The notes under the pieces were generated by a model, which saw only the letters and a list, made by a program, of their open reading frames with translations, was not told the origin of the DNA and did not search any database. Below, piece after piece: positions 1-10,381 of a DNA stretch of 53,217 nucleotides; positions within the stretch are counted from its first letter, which is position 1; every line of letters starts with the position of its first letter. This DNA is from Tannerellaceae bacterium (GTDB taxonomy: Bacteria; Bacteroidota; Bacteroidia; Bacteroidales; Tannerellaceae). The stretch spans positions 1 to 53,217 of the forward strand of contig JAISBL010000024.1 in the NCBI GenBank assembly GCA_031266215.1, read 5' to 3'. Made by a program: the position numbers and the translations under genes.

Positions 1-356
1 AGGGGCCCTGTCCCGACGGTTGGAAGGTTCCTGCCGCGACAGAGGCCAAGCCTCTCACAGACTCTTATGGTGGTGGTAATGGTGTGTTCATCAACACCAC
101 TACTGATAAAAGGCTGCGGTTTAAGGGTGATAACGAGGGTGAGTATCTTTATTTTGCACCAAGAGGATTTTATCAGAAAACAGAGTTTGTGGGTACTACC
201 AGTAGATATAATGGATCCGTATGGGTAGGAGTAGCCAGCAGCAGTACCACCGCTAATGCACAGTTCCTCTATTTTGAGACGAGCAAAGTTGTAGACGTCA
301 ACACGACAGGAGTTGTGCGGAGTCTGGCTTTACCGGTACGCTGCATCCAACAATAA
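1..356 (+). CDS. C-terminal fragment of a FISUMP-domain fimbrillin-like lipoprotein (5' truncated by the window)
   Basis: The frame of ORF 84..356 is open from base 3 (GPCPDGWKVPAATEAK...FAPRGFYQKTEF...LALPVRCIQQ*). PCPDGWRVP and LPVRCIQQ are also the C-terminal signature of the protein at 11316-13292. Confidence 0.8.
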   Translation, partial: GPCPDGWKVPAATEAKPLTDSYGGGNGVFINTTTDKRLRFKGDNEGEYLYFAPRGFYQKTEFVGTTSRYNGSVWVGVASSSTTANAQFLYFETSKVVDVNTTGVVRSLALPVRCIQQ

Positions 357-421
357 TATAAAACCAATTTGGAGTAATACCCAGTGCCTTCCTTAGCATG
401 TAAGAATCTGCGTTTTTCGGG

Positions 422-466
422 GCGGGCGTCTTTTCCTCCGGGTAAATCCGGGGAAAGACGCCCGCT
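422..466 (+). terminator. Long GC-rich hairpin, probable terminator after the truncated fimbrillin
   Basis: GCGGGCGTCTTTTCCTCCGGGTAAATCCGGGGAAAGACGCCCGC folds into a long, nearly complete stem. A close copy follows the other fimbrillin at about 11208-11251. Confidence 0.6.
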
Positions 467-487
467 GCTTTTGCCGCGGCGGAAGTT

Positions 488-568
488 GAACTGCGACGCA
501 GTTCCATGATGGGGGGTGCCGTGCCACGGGTTGCACCCGTGGCTACCCACATTTAAGGCCTCCGGCCT
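488..568. repeat. REP/BIME-like cluster of three palindromes
   Basis: GAACTGCG-A-CGCAGTTC (488-504), CCACGGGT-TGC-ACCCGTGG (524-542) and AGGCC-TCC-GGCCT (about 556-568) occur in succession in an intergenic region. Confidence 0.6.
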
Positions 569-958
569 ATCCGGGATGGCGGCAGCGCATGGAATACCTC
601 CCCAGTGTAACGGACTTACTGACATCGTGGCGTCACATAAAATAATAACCCTGTGGAACAGCCTTACCGGTAATGGCGTCGCCGCATATAATGGCCCCAA
701 TGGAACGGGCTGTGCCGACGGACTTTTCTACATCCGACTCAGAAAGCACCTTTAATATCTTTCGGCTTTAAAATTTGAACAGGCCCTTAAGAAATGAAAG
801 TGTATTTAGATGCGCCAATCCTGTGTTTTTACTGAAAATATTTGCTTCTCCTGTAGATTTTTGTTTATTTTGCGTCCGCTTCACGTAATCTCTGCCGGGA
901 AAGAGTTGCCAGGTTACATTGCGTTTCATATTAATATAAACTAAAAAGCTATAAAACA

Positions 959-1306
959 ATGGATTTAATAAAGGTTGCAGAAGATGCGTTTGCTACGAAG
1001 AAAGAGCATCCGGCATTCAAGAGCGGAGATACAGTGACTGTATCGTACCGTATAAAAGAAGGAAACAAAGAACGTATCCAGCAGTATCGCGGAGTTGTTA
1101 TCCGTATATCCGGGGCCGGCGACAAGAAACGCTTTACGGTACGCAAAATATCAGAGAACATCGGTGTGGAAAGGATATTCCCTATCGAATCTCCCTTCAT
1201 TGAAAGTATTGCCGTGAATAAAGTAGGTAAAGTACGCAGGGCCAAGCTGTATTATCTGCGTGCGCTTACCGGCAAAAAAGCGCGAATCAAAGAAAAGAGA
1301 GTGTGA
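959..1306 (+). CDS. rplS: 50S ribosomal protein L19
   Basis: [48 protein letters not shown]...; typical L19. Confidence 0.97.
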   Translation: MDLIKVAEDAFATKKEHPAFKSGDTVTVSYRIKEGNKERIQQYRGVVIRISGAGDKKRFTVRKISENIGVERIFPIESPFIESIAVNKVGKVRRAKLYYLRALTGKKARIKEKRV

Positions 1307-1336
1307 CGCAACACTTTTCTATTCTACTACCATACA

Positions 1337-1372
1337 GAAAAAGCCATCTGAAATACCGGGTGGCTTTTTTTA
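1337..1372 (+). terminator. Rho-independent terminator after rplS
   Basis: AAAGCCATC...GGGTGGCTTTTTTT stem followed by a T-tract. Confidence 0.75.
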
Positions 1373-1420
1373 AGCCGGATAGCTCACAGAAAAGAAACAA
1401 TTTGAAATACACGAAAGATT

Positions 1421-1858
1421 ATGTTGAAGACTATTTTGTCTATTTCCGGTAAGCCCGGACTGTTTAAGCTGGTGTCTCAGGGGAAAAACATGCTGATTGT
1501 AGAATCGCTGACCGACAAACAGCGCATCCCCGCTTACGCAAGAAATAAGGTGCTCTCGTTAGGTGACATCGCTGTTTATACCGACGGAGACGAAGTCCCG
1601 CTGCACACCATCTTCACATCCATCAAAGACAAAGAAAACGGCCTGAAGTCATCACTCGACCTCTCTGCCGCCCAGCCGGACGAGCTGCGGGCCTATCTGG
1701 CCGAAATCCTTCCCGGATTCGACCGCGAACGCGTATACCCCAGCGACATCCGCAAGATGATCTCATGGTACAACCTGCTGGTAGCTTCCGGCATGACCGA
1801 CTTCACCCCGGAAGAAAAGCCGAAGGAAGAACCGGAACCGCAAAAAGAAGCAGAATAA
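1421..1858 (+). CDS. DUF5606-like conserved protein
   Basis: MLKTILSISGKPGLFKLVSQGKNMLIVESLTDKQRIPAYARNKVLSLGDIAVYT resembles the conserved Bacteroidetes DUF5606 family. Confidence 0.75.
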   Translation: MLKTILSISGKPGLFKLVSQGKNMLIVESLTDKQRIPAYARNKVLSLGDIAVYTDGDEVPLHTIFTSIKDKENGLKSSLDLSAAQPDELRAYLAEILPGFDRERVYPSDIRKMISWYNLLVASGMTDFTPEEKPKEEPEPQKEAE

Positions 1859-1907
1859 TAATAACGGCAGGCGCCGATGGCAGGGTAGTGTAGGGGCGGC
1901 ACCCCTC

Positions 1908-4370
1908 TCAGAACAGGGGGGCGGACACTTTTTCTTCAAGCAAAGCCCTGGAAACGACCTCCCTGATGTCCTCCACGTAGTGGAAAGTCAGCCCTGCAAG
2001 ATATTCGGCATTGATCTCATCTATATCCTTCCTGTTCTCCCTGCAAAGGATAATCTCCTTTATCCCGGCGCGTTTGGCGGCAAGTATCTTCTCCTTTATC
2101 CCGCCCACCGGCAAGACCCTGCCACGCAGGGTTATCTCACCCGTCATAGCAATACCGCCCCTCACCTTTCGCTGGGTGAAGGCGGAGACCAGGGCTGTTA
2201 CCATCGTGACACCCGCGCTTGGCCCGTCTTTGGGAATAGCGCCCTCTGGGACGTGTATGTGCACGTTCCAGTTTTCAAACATATCCTCGGCGATACCAAA
2301 GACCTGAGCATGCGCGTGAACGTATTCGAGCGCCAGCATGGCAGATTCCTTCATCACGTCGCCCAGGTTACCGGTCAGCGTCAGTTTGGAACCTTTTCCC
2401 CGGCTCAGGCTCGACTCCACGAATAGTATCTCTCCCCCTACCGCCGTCCAGGCAAGCCCGATGACGACCCCTGCATATTCGTTACCCTGGTACTTGTCGC
2501 GGGTGTACTCCACCGCCCCAAGGTATTCGTGCAGGCTATCCGGGGATATCTCCGCCGGAAGCTCCGTCCCCGCAGCCAGTTTGCGCGCCAGTTTACGCAT
2601 GATCCTCGCTATTTTCTTATCCAGTTCACGTACGCCGCTTTCTCGCGTATATGAGGCTACTATCTCCTGAAGGACTTTCTTCCGGAACTTCACGCCACCC
2701 TTCGGCAGCCCATGCAGTTCTAATTGTTTAGGTATCAAATGCCGGGATGCTATCTGCACCTTTTCCTCCATTATATATCCGCTCACCTCGATCAGCTCCA
2801 TACGGTCGAGCAACGGCTGGGAGATAGTGTTCAGGTTGTTGGCCGTGGCGATGAACATCACCCTGCTCAGGTCGTAGTCAATATCCAGGTAATTGTCATG
2901 GAAAGCGCTGTTCTGTTCCGGGTCGAGCACTTCCAGAAGGGCCGAGGCAGGGTCGCCTTTGAAGTCGTTCGTCACCTTGTCTATCTCGTCAAGGATGAAT
3001 ACCGGGTTCGATTTACCCGCCTTCATGATATTCTGGAGGATACGTCCGCAGAGCGCACCGACGTAAGTACGCCTGTGCCCTCTTATTTCAGCCTCGTCGT
3101 GCAATCCGCCCAGCGATACTCTGACGTATTTGCGGTTCAGGGCCTCGGCGACAGACCTGCCAAGCGAGGTTTTACCCACTCCCGGAGGGCCGTACAGGCA
3201 GATAATGGGAGACTTCATGTCGCCCTTGAGCTTCAGCACGGCCAGATGTTCGATGATGCGTTCCTTCACCTTATCCAGTCCGTAATGGTCTCTGTCGAGC
3301 ACACGCTGGGCGTGGCTGAGGTTGAAATTATCCTTGCTGTATTCGTTCCACGGCAGGTTGACTATCGTTTGCACGTACTGCGTCTGTACCGAGAAGTCGG
3401 GCGACTGCGAGTGCAGGCGTTCCAGTTTGCGCACCTCCTTTTCGAATATCTCTTTCACCGCCTGCGACCATTTCTTTTTACCCGCCTTTTCGCGCAGCTC
3501 CCTTATCTCAAGCTCATTGATATTACCACCCAGCTCTTCCTGTATGGTTTTAATCTGTTGTTGAAGGAAATATTCTTTCTGCTGCTGGTTAATGTCTTCA
3601 TGCGTCTTCATCTGGATAGAGTTTTTCAGTTCCACCAGCTGATACTCCCTGTTCATTATAAAAAGCAGGCGGAAAGCCCGTTCCCTTATGTCCCCTATCA
3701 CCAGCAGGTCCTGCTTCTCCGCCGCGCTTACGGGGATATTATTGCAGGCGAAGTTGACCACATAAAGCACATTCCTGTTGTTTTTTATCGAGAGCACAAA
3801 GTCGCGCGGAAGATCGGAAACCGACGACAGCATCTTTATCGTCAGTTCCTTTATTGTCGACAGAAGGGCTTCAAACTCACGGTCATTTTTCCCCGGCATC
3901 TCATCTTCCAGCAAAGTAACCCGGCCACTCAGGTACGAGTTGGTCTCCACCAGTTCATTCAGTTCAAAACGCTTCTTTCCCTGTATGATAACGGTCGTCG
4001 TCCCGTCGGGCAGTTCCAGCACCTTCACCACATCAGCCACTACGCCCACGGGGTACAGGTCTTCTAACTGGGGGTCTTCAACGTTTATCTCTTTCTGCCC
4101 CACCACGCCTATCAGTTTCTTCTTCTTAACAGCATCATTTATAAGGCGCATTGATTTGGAACGTCCCACGAGCACCGGTATTATCACTCCGGGGAAAAGC
4201 ACCATGTTACGTAGCGGAAGGATGGGGAGAGTATTCCCAAACATATCTGTACCATCCGCAAAATCTTCATCCGCATCACATTCGGTAAGTATAGGCACCA
4301 CCAGCCCCATATTTTCCCTCATATTACAGTCGAAAGGTTCCAGGTGTAATATTCTTGTCTTATTTCTCAT
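1908..4370 (-). CDS. lon: Lon endopeptidase (ATP-dependent serine protease)
   Basis: Walker A GPPGVGKTSLGRS and proteolytic motif PEGAIPKDGPSAGVTM. The ORF opens at 4418, but a TACCTTTG promoter motif overlaps that end, so the start is probably MRNKTRIL at 4370. Confidence 0.95.
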   Translation of the reverse strand: MRNKTRILHLEPFDCNMRENMGLVVPILTECDADEDFADGTDMFGNTLPILPLRNMVLFPGVIIPVLVGRSKSMRLINDAVKKKKLIGVVGQKEINVEDPQLEDLYPVGVVADVVKVLELPDGTTTVIIQGKKRFELNELVETNSYLSGRVTLLEDEMPGKNDREFEALLSTIKELTIKMLSSVSDLPRDFVLSIKNNRNVLYVVNFACNNIPVSAAEKQDLLVIGDIRERAFRLLFIMNREYQLVELKNSIQMKTHEDINQQQKEYFLQQQIKTIQEELGGNINELEIRELREKAGKKKWSQAVKEIFEKEVRKLERLHSQSPDFSVQTQYVQTIVNLPWNEYSKDNFNLSHAQRVLDRDHYGLDKVKERIIEHLAVLKLKGDMKSPIICLYGPPGVGKTSLGRSVAEALNRKYVRVSLGGLHDEAEIRGHRRTYVGALCGRILQNIMKAGKSNPVFILDEIDKVTNDFKGDPASALLEVLDPEQNSAFHDNYLDIDYDLSRVMFIATANNLNTISQPLLDRMELIEVSGYIMEEKVQIASRHLIPKQLELHGLPKGGVKFRKKVLQEIVASYTRESGVRELDKKIARIMRKLARKLAAGTELPAEISPDSLHEYLGAVEYTRDKYQGNEYAGVVIGLAWTAVGGEILFVESSLSRGKGSKLTLTGNLGDVMKESAMLALEYVHAHAQVFGIAEDMFENWNVHIHVPEGAIPKDGPSAGVTMVTALVSAFTQRKVRGGIAMTGEITLRGRVLPVGGIKEKILAAKRAGIKEIILCRENRKDIDEINAEYLAGLTFHYVEDIREVVSRALLEEKVSAPLF

Positions 4371-4414
4371 CTCAGCTTTATGTATACGTATTTTATTGTC
4401 ATTAAATAAACGCG

Positions 4415-4422
4415 CCAAAGGT
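4415..4422 (-). promoter_or_regulatory. Bacteroidetes -7 motif for lon
   Basis: Minus strand reads TACCTTTG (consensus TAnnTTTG) just upstream of the probable lon start. Confidence 0.5.
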
Positions 4423-4617
4423 ACTAATTTATATGCTCATTGCATAATAAGCCTGAGAGCGCCTCGATGTCATCTTACCATTTAAAAGCCGGCTGCCTTC
4501 TGAAATCTCCCTTCGTAAAGTAACGTTCCATAATCCGGTAAGGAAGGGTATATGCCTGTTCGCTCCAGTCCCGCTCCTTTCACTTCATTTGTGAGGGGAG
4601 CGATCGCCTTTTGCATG

Positions 4618-4709
4618 GGCGTCTCCTGATGCGCCGGTGCGGCGTCTCCTGATGCGCCGGTATGGCGCCTCCTGATGCGCCGGTGTGGCGTCTCCTGATA
4701 CGCCTGTAA
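4618..4709. repeat. Array A: four 23-bp tandem units with a dyad core
   Basis: GGCGTCTCCTGATGCGCCGGTGC / GGCGTCTCCTGATGCGCCGGTAT / GGCGCCTCCTGATGCGCCGGTGT / GGCGTCTCCTGATACGCCTGTAA, in register with no indels. Confidence 0.93.
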
Positions 4710-4771
4710 GATACCTTCCCGACCCCGCCCTCCCTCACACCATCCCTCATGACGCCGCCGGGGAGCCGTCT

Positions 4772-4802
4772 TTTGCTGTTTACTGTTTATTACGTACATT
4801 TG
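4772..4802 (+). promoter_or_regulatory. Bacteroidetes promoter for dxs
   Basis: TTTG at 4772-4775, a 19-nt gap, then TACATTTG at 4795-4802; the dxs ATG is about 35 nt downstream. Confidence 0.6.
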
Positions 4803-4836
4803 GCAAATTTTCTAATTGTGTCGTAACTACAAAACA

Positions 4837-6717
4837 ATGAGTATACTGCAAACCATCTACTCCCCGGAAGATATACGAAACTTACAGCATAGCCGCCTGG
4901 AACCGCTGTGCTCGGAATTACGCCAATACATAATAGACGTGCTGTCTAATAATCCGGGGCATCTGGGCGCCAGTCTGGGAACGGTGGAGCTGACGGTAGC
5001 CCTGCACAGGGTATTCAATACGCCCTATGACCGTATCCTGTGGGATGTGGGACATCAGGCTTACGGACATAAGATACTGACGGGACGGCGGGAGATATTT
5101 CATACACTAAGACAGTTCAGGGGTATCAGCGGATTCCCCAACCCCGAAGAGAGCGAGTATGACGCCTTTATCGCCGGGCATGCCTCCAACTCCATATCCG
5201 CCGCCCTGGGTATGTCGGTGGCTTCGGGACTGAAAGCGGATGACGCCCGGCACGTAATAGCCGTCATAGGAGACGGGGCTATGACGGGCGGACTGGCATA
5301 CGAGGGCCTTAACAATGCGTCGATCAACCGGGGCAACCTTCTGATCGTGCTGAACGATAACAATATCGCCATCGACAGCAGCGTGGGCGCCCTTAGCCAG
5401 TATCTGGTGAACATCACCACCAGCCAGACTTACAACCGCATGCGTTACGATGCTTACCTGGGGCTGAAGAAGATGAAACTTATCACCGACGACCGGCGCG
5501 CCGGTATACTGCGCTTCAGTAACAGTCTGAAAGCCCTGCTCACGCAGGAGCATAACCTGTTTGAAGGCTTCAGCATACGCTACTTCGGGCCTGTGGACGG
5601 GCATGACGTAGGCCAGCTCTGCCGCATACTGAATGACATAAAGGATATGGAAGGGCCAAAGCTCCTTCACATCAAGACGAAGAAAGGTAAAGGCTTCCGC
5701 CCGGCCGAAGAATCGGCCACCGAGTGGCATGCGCCCGGCAAGTTCAACAAAGAAACGGGCCGCCGGCAGGTGGAGACTACGGAAGGCGAACCGGACGGGC
5801 CGCAGCTATACCAGGACGTTTTCGGCCATACACTGGTGGAGCTTGCCGCCGAAGACGAGCGTATAGTCGGCGTCACGCCCGCCATGCCGACAGGCTGCTC
5901 CATGACTTATATGATGAAAGCCTTCCCCAGGCGGTCGTTCGACGTGGGAATAGCCGAGGGGCACGCGGTGACCTTCTCCGCCGGCCTTGCAAAGGAAGGC
6001 ATGATCCCTTTCTGCAACATATACTCCTCTTTCATGCAACGGGCCTACGACAATATAATACATGACGTGGCTATCCAGAAGCTGCACTTCGTGCTGTGCC
6101 TCGACCGTAGCGGACTGGTTGGCGAAGACGGGAAGACGCACCACGGCGTGTTTGACATGGCCTGCCTTCGCCCGGTACCCAATCTGATCATAGCCTCGCC
6201 TATGGACGAATGGGGCCTGCGCAACCTTATGTATACGGCCTGCAGGGTAGCGAAGGCGCCCTTCGTGATACGCTACCCTAAGGGGAAGGGACTGAAGAAG
6301 GACTGGCGCAATCCTTTCAGCGCGCTGCCCGTGGGAAAAGGCCGCCGGCTGAGCGAAGGCCGCGACGTGGCGGTACTGTCCATCGGCCCGATAGGCAACG
6401 AGGTGGCGAAGGCCATCGACATGGTGGGCGATGCGCGGTCGGTGGCGCATTATGACATGATATACCTCAAACCGATAGACGAGGAGATACTGCATGAGGC
6501 CGGCCGCAGGTTCAGCCGCATTATAACGGTGGAGGACGGGGTCAGGCAGGGCGGGCTTGGCAGCGCTGTGGCGGAGTTCATGGCCGACAACGGCTACGCC
6601 GCCGGGGTGCATCGTATCGGCGTGGGCGACGCGTTCATTGAACACGGCTCCGTCGCCGAATTATATAGTCTGTGCGGCATGGATGCTCAAAGCATCGCCC
6701 GCGCAATCAAAGAATAA
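4837..6717 (+). CDS. dxs: 1-deoxy-D-xylulose-5-phosphate synthase
   Basis: [35 protein letters not shown] and RYPKGKG motifs. ORF opens at 4816 with TTG; ATG at 4837 preferred. Confidence 0.95.
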   Translation: MSILQTIYSPEDIRNLQHSRLEPLCSELRQYIIDVLSNNPGHLGASLGTVELTVALHRVFNTPYDRILWDVGHQAYGHKILTGRREIFHTLRQFRGISGFPNPEESEYDAFIAGHASNSISAALGMSVASGLKADDARHVIAVIGDGAMTGGLAYEGLNNASINRGNLLIVLNDNNIAIDSSVGALSQYLVNITTSQTYNRMRYDAYLGLKKMKLITDDRRAGILRFSNSLKALLTQEHNLFEGFSIRYFGPVDGHDVGQLCRILNDIKDMEGPKLLHIKTKKGKGFRPAEESATEWHAPGKFNKETGRRQVETTEGEPDGPQLYQDVFGHTLVELAAEDERIVGVTPAMPTGCSMTYMMKAFPRRSFDVGIAEGHAVTFSAGLAKEGMIPFCNIYSSFMQRAYDNIIHDVAIQKLHFVLCLDRSGLVGEDGKTHHGVFDMACLRPVPNLIIASPMDEWGLRNLMYTACRVAKAPFVIRYPKGKGLKKDWRNPFSALPVGKGRRLSEGRDVAVLSIGPIGNEVAKAIDMVGDARSVAHYDMIYLKPIDEEILHEAGRRFSRIITVEDGVRQGGLGSAVAEFMADNGYAAGVHRIGVGDAFIEHGSVAELYSLCGMDAQSIARAIKE

Positions 6718-6725
6718 ATTACCGT

Positions 6726-8066
6726 ATGAAAATAGTTATAGCCGGAGCAGGCGAGACGGGCGTCCACCTGGCAAAAATGTTATCTAAGGAAAGGCATGAC
6801 ATCGTCCTGATGGATGCCGACGAAGAACGCCTCAACCTGCCCGCCGCATCAAATGAAGAAATATTGACGATGGCGGGCAACCCTACCTCTTTCTGCGACC
6901 TTAAAGCGGCCGGTGCAGGCAAGGCCGACCTTTTTGTGAGCGTCACCACAGAGGAATCCGCCAACATAACGGCCTGCCTGCTGGCCTCGCGACTGGGAGC
7001 GGATAAGACGATCGCCCGCATCAATAATTATGAATACCTGCTCCCGAAGAATAAGGAGATGTTCGAGGGCCTGGGGATATCTTCGATGATCTACCCCGAA
7101 AAGCTGGCCGCCGAGGAGATAGTCACGGCTATCAACCGCCCCTGGACGCGGCAGTACTGGGAACTGATGAACGGGGCGCTGGTGCTTATAGGCGTCAAGA
7201 TACGCGACAACTCGCGGCTTGTCAACACCCGCCTGATAGAGATACCGAGCGAGAACAAGCTATACCATATAGTGGCGATCAAGCATGAGAACGAACTGTT
7301 CATCCCCAAAAGCAACAGCATGATAGAGGCGGGCGATATACTGTTCTTCACCACCACGAAAGAGCACGTGAAAGACGTCCAGTTGCATGCCGGTAAGGGA
7401 AACCCGGAGGTAAGGAAGGTCTTTATCATGGGGGCGAGCCGGATAGCCATGCGCACCTGCCAGTTGCTGCCGGGGCATATACGGGTGAAACTGATAGAGA
7501 AGGATAAGGAGAAGAGCCACCGGATAGCCGAGTCGGCCCCGGCCAACGTGCTGACCATTAACGGCGACGGGCGCGACATGGACCTGCTGGTGCAGGAGGG
7601 TATAAAAGACGCACAGGCGTTTGTGGCCCTGACTGAGAACGAGAGTACCAACATCCTTGCCTGCATGACGGCCAAACGCTTCGGCGTGATAAAAACCATC
7701 TCTGAGGTGGAAAACCTGGATTATATACCGCTGGCCGAAACGATGGATATAGGCTCGGTGATAAACAAAAAGCTGATTGCCGCCGGACATATCTACCAGT
7801 TCCTGCTCGACGGTGACGTGTCTAACGTGAAGATACTTGCCTTTGCCAACGCTAATGTGGCCGAAATGACCGCGCGCGACGGTTCGAGGATCACCCGCAG
7901 GCCGGTCAAAGACCTCAACCTGCCGGCCGACCTGACGCTGGGCGGACTGATACGTGACGGGCAGCCTGTTCTCGTGAAGGGGGATACTCACGTACAGGCC
8001 GGCGACCACGTCATCGTCTTCTGTATGGATACGGCTATGCGCAAGCTCGAAGATTTTTTTAACTGA
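6726..8066 (+). CDS. trkA: Trk system potassium transporter TrkA
   Basis: Two tandem Rossmann/TrkA-C halves (MKIVIAGAGETGVHLAKMLS..., VRKVFIMGASRIAMRTC...). Start set at MKIVIAG. Confidence 0.93.
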   Translation: MKIVIAGAGETGVHLAKMLSKERHDIVLMDADEERLNLPAASNEEILTMAGNPTSFCDLKAAGAGKADLFVSVTTEESANITACLLASRLGADKTIARINNYEYLLPKNKEMFEGLGISSMIYPEKLAAEEIVTAINRPWTRQYWELMNGALVLIGVKIRDNSRLVNTRLIEIPSENKLYHIVAIKHENELFIPKSNSMIEAGDILFFTTTKEHVKDVQLHAGKGNPEVRKVFIMGASRIAMRTCQLLPGHIRVKLIEKDKEKSHRIAESAPANVLTINGDGRDMDLLVQEGIKDAQAFVALTENESTNILACMTAKRFGVIKTISEVENLDYIPLAETMDIGSVINKKLIAAGHIYQFLLDGDVSNVKILAFANANVAEMTARDGSRITRRPVKDLNLPADLTLGGLIRDGQPVLVKGDTHVQAGDHVIVFCMDTAMRKLEDFFN

Positions 8067-8084
8067 CTTCTCTCTCCCTCTGAA

Positions 8085-9554
8085 ATGCTCAACATTCGTT
8101 TTATCATCAGGATGCTGGGGGCGATGTTCCTGCTTGAGACGCTCTTCATGCTCCCCGCGGCCGGGGTGGCCTTCTTTTACGATGAAGCCGACGCGCGTCC
8201 GTTACTGCTTTCTTCGGCAATCCTCTTCTCTGCCGGACTACTGTTTTACCTGTCGGGGCGTCGCGCCGACGAGCAGGAGGCGGGTTATCGCGAGGGCATG
8301 ATGGTGGTCGCCCTCACCTGGACGCTGCTGTCGCTCTTCGGCATGCTGCCGTTTTATCTGGGCGGATATATCGATAACATTACCGACGCTTATTTTGAGA
8401 CCATGTCGGGCTTCACCACAACAGGGGCGAGCGTACTGCGTAACGTAGAGTCGCTGCCGCACGGCATCCTCCTGTGGCGCAGTCTGACGCAGTGGCAGGG
8501 CGGGATAGGCGTGGTGGTGTTCACCGTAGCCCTGCTGCCGCTGTTCGGCGGAGGGGCGTCGCAGATGTTCGACGCCGAGACTACCGGCAGGGGTATTGCC
8601 CACGAACGTTTCCGTCCGCGGGTGACGCAGGTGGCCAAACGCCTGTCGGGGGTATACCTGCTGCTCACCGCCCTGCTCAGCGCCTTGTTATGTATGGGGC
8701 CTATGGAGGTTTTCGACGCCGTCAACCACGCTCTGACCACTGTCTCTACCGGCGGTTACTCTACTAAGAACGCCAGCGTCGGATACTGGCATTCGTCCTA
8801 TACCGAGTACCTTATATCGGCGTTCATGCTTGTCGGCTCGGTCAGTATGACGCTGCTTTACTTCTTCTTCAGGGGCAATGTCAGGAAATTGTACGCCGAC
8901 GAGGAGCTGCGCTGGTTCCTGCTTATCATACTGGTCTCGGTCGGCGTAACGGCGGCGTGGATCATGTCCGGCAGCCGCGCCGGCGAGGGCGTGGGCGTTG
9001 AAGAGTCTTTCCGCCTGTCGCTGTTTCACGTAATATCGATCATTTCCTCCACAGGGTTCGCTACGACGGATTACCTCTCGTGGGGGTCCTTTTTCTGGTT
9101 CATAGCTCTCATCCTGATGTTCATCGGCGGCTGCACGGGTTCTACAAGCGGAGGGCTGAAGGTGGGGCGGTTTATTATCATACATAAGAACCTGTCCAAC
9201 GTCTTTATCAGGCAGATGCACCCCAGCGCCGTTCTGCCTGTGCGAATGAACCGGCATGTGGTCTCGGCCGATAACGTGTACCGCTGCCTGGCCTTTACCT
9301 TTGTATACATGTCGCTCATCGTCGTTGGCAGTCTGGTACTGACGTGTAACGGGTCTGACTTTGACGGTGCGATAGGGGCTACTCTCTCTGCCATCAGTAA
9401 CATCGGGCCCGGACTGGGAGATCATGGCCCGGCGGGTAACTATGCCGATATGCCGGGGCTTTCAAAATGGACGCTTTCATTCCTCATGATGGTTGGGCGG
9501 CTTGAAATATTTACGGTATTGACTATCTTACTGCCCGGCTTTTGGAAACAATAA
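8085..9554 (+). CDS. trkH: TrkH family potassium uptake protein
   Basis: Multispanning; TMSGFTTTGASVL, TTVSTGGYSTKN and GGCTGSTSGGLKVGR selectivity-loop motifs. Confidence 0.94.
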   Translation: MLNIRFIIRMLGAMFLLETLFMLPAAGVAFFYDEADARPLLLSSAILFSAGLLFYLSGRRADEQEAGYREGMMVVALTWTLLSLFGMLPFYLGGYIDNITDAYFETMSGFTTTGASVLRNVESLPHGILLWRSLTQWQGGIGVVVFTVALLPLFGGGASQMFDAETTGRGIAHERFRPRVTQVAKRLSGVYLLLTALLSALLCMGPMEVFDAVNHALTTVSTGGYSTKNASVGYWHSSYTEYLISAFMLVGSVSMTLLYFFFRGNVRKLYADEELRWFLLIILVSVGVTAAWIMSGSRAGEGVGVEESFRLSLFHVISIISSTGFATTDYLSWGSFFWFIALILMFIGGCTGSTSGGLKVGRFIIIHKNLSNVFIRQMHPSAVLPVRMNRHVVSADNVYRCLAFTFVYMSLIVVGSLVLTCNGSDFDGAIGATLSAISNIGPGLGDHGPAGNYADMPGLSKWTLSFLMMVGRLEIFTVLTILLPGFWKQ

Positions 9555-9593
9555 GCCGTTTTTTTTTACTTTTGAGCCTAAAATATACTACTC

Positions 9594-10343
9594 ATGAGAT
9601 TTATTGGAATCATCCCGGCCCGCTACGCCTCTACACGTTTCCCTGGGAAGCCCCTTGCAGATATGAAAGGAAAGCCTATGATACAGCGTGTATACGAGCA
9701 GGTGCATGACGTGCTTGACGCTGTATGCGTGGCTACCGACGACCGCCGCATAATGTCGGCCGTCAAAGCTTTCGGGGGGAATGTGGTGATGACTTCAGCC
9801 ATGCATAAGAGTGGGACCGACCGTTGTTATGAGGCTTATACAAAGGTGGGACGGGGATATCACGTGATAGTAAACATTCAGGGCGACGAGCCTTTCATCG
9901 GGGCTGATCAGATAGAAACGCTCAAATCCTGCTTTTCGGACATCTACGTACAGATAGCCACACTGGTGAGGCCTCTTCGCGCCGGCGACAGGTTCGAGGC
10001 CGCCTTATTGTTTAACCACAACTCGCCCAAAGCAGTCCTGAACAAAAACAATGAAGCCATATACTTCAGCCGCTCCGTCATTCCTTATTTCCGCGGTAAG
10101 GTTCATACCGAATGGCTGTCAAATCATACTTATTACAAGCATATCGGACTGTATGCCTATCGTGCTGATGTGTTGAGGGAAATAACCCTGCTGCCGCAGT
10201 CGCCCCTTGAAATAGCCGAGGGCCTCGAACAGCTCCGCTGGCTCGAAAACGGCTACCGTATAAAGGCCGGCATCACTCATCAGGACACCGTGGGCATAGA
10301 CACGCCCGAAGACCTCGAACATGCCCTGACCCTCCTTAAATAA
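9594..10343 (+). CDS. kdsB: 3-deoxy-manno-octulosonate cytidylyltransferase
   Basis: IIPARYASTRFPGKPLADMKGKPMIQRVYEQ... and NIQGDEPFI. Confidence 0.96.
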   Translation: MRFIGIIPARYASTRFPGKPLADMKGKPMIQRVYEQVHDVLDAVCVATDDRRIMSAVKAFGGNVVMTSAMHKSGTDRCYEAYTKVGRGYHVIVNIQGDEPFIGADQIETLKSCFSDIYVQIATLVRPLRAGDRFEAALLFNHNSPKAVLNKNNEAIYFSRSVIPYFRGKVHTEWLSNHTYYKHIGLYAYRADVLREITLLPQSPLEIAEGLEQLRWLENGYRIKAGITHQDTVGIDTPEDLEHALTLLK

Positions 10344-10381
10344 CCCATGCCCGCGCATGACGGCATGCGGTGGGCGGCGCG

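Noticed and set aside
2724-4067. 447-aa ORF antisense to lon
   Set aside because: Long antisense ORF inside a strongly supported gene; expected from codon bias, no recognisable domain.
4482-4799. 105-aa minus-strand ORF across array A
   Set aside because: Low-complexity translation of the repeat (RRRHTGASGDAAPAHQETP), located between two divergent promoters.
5107-6645. Long antisense ORFs opposite dxs (207 aa and 279 aa)
   Set aside because: Same reasoning: shadow ORFs opposite a conserved CDS.
7260-9425. Antisense ORFs opposite trkA/trkH (249 aa, 245 aa)
   Set aside because: Shadow ORFs; composition resembles frame-shifted translation (H/R/Q-rich) with no family signature.
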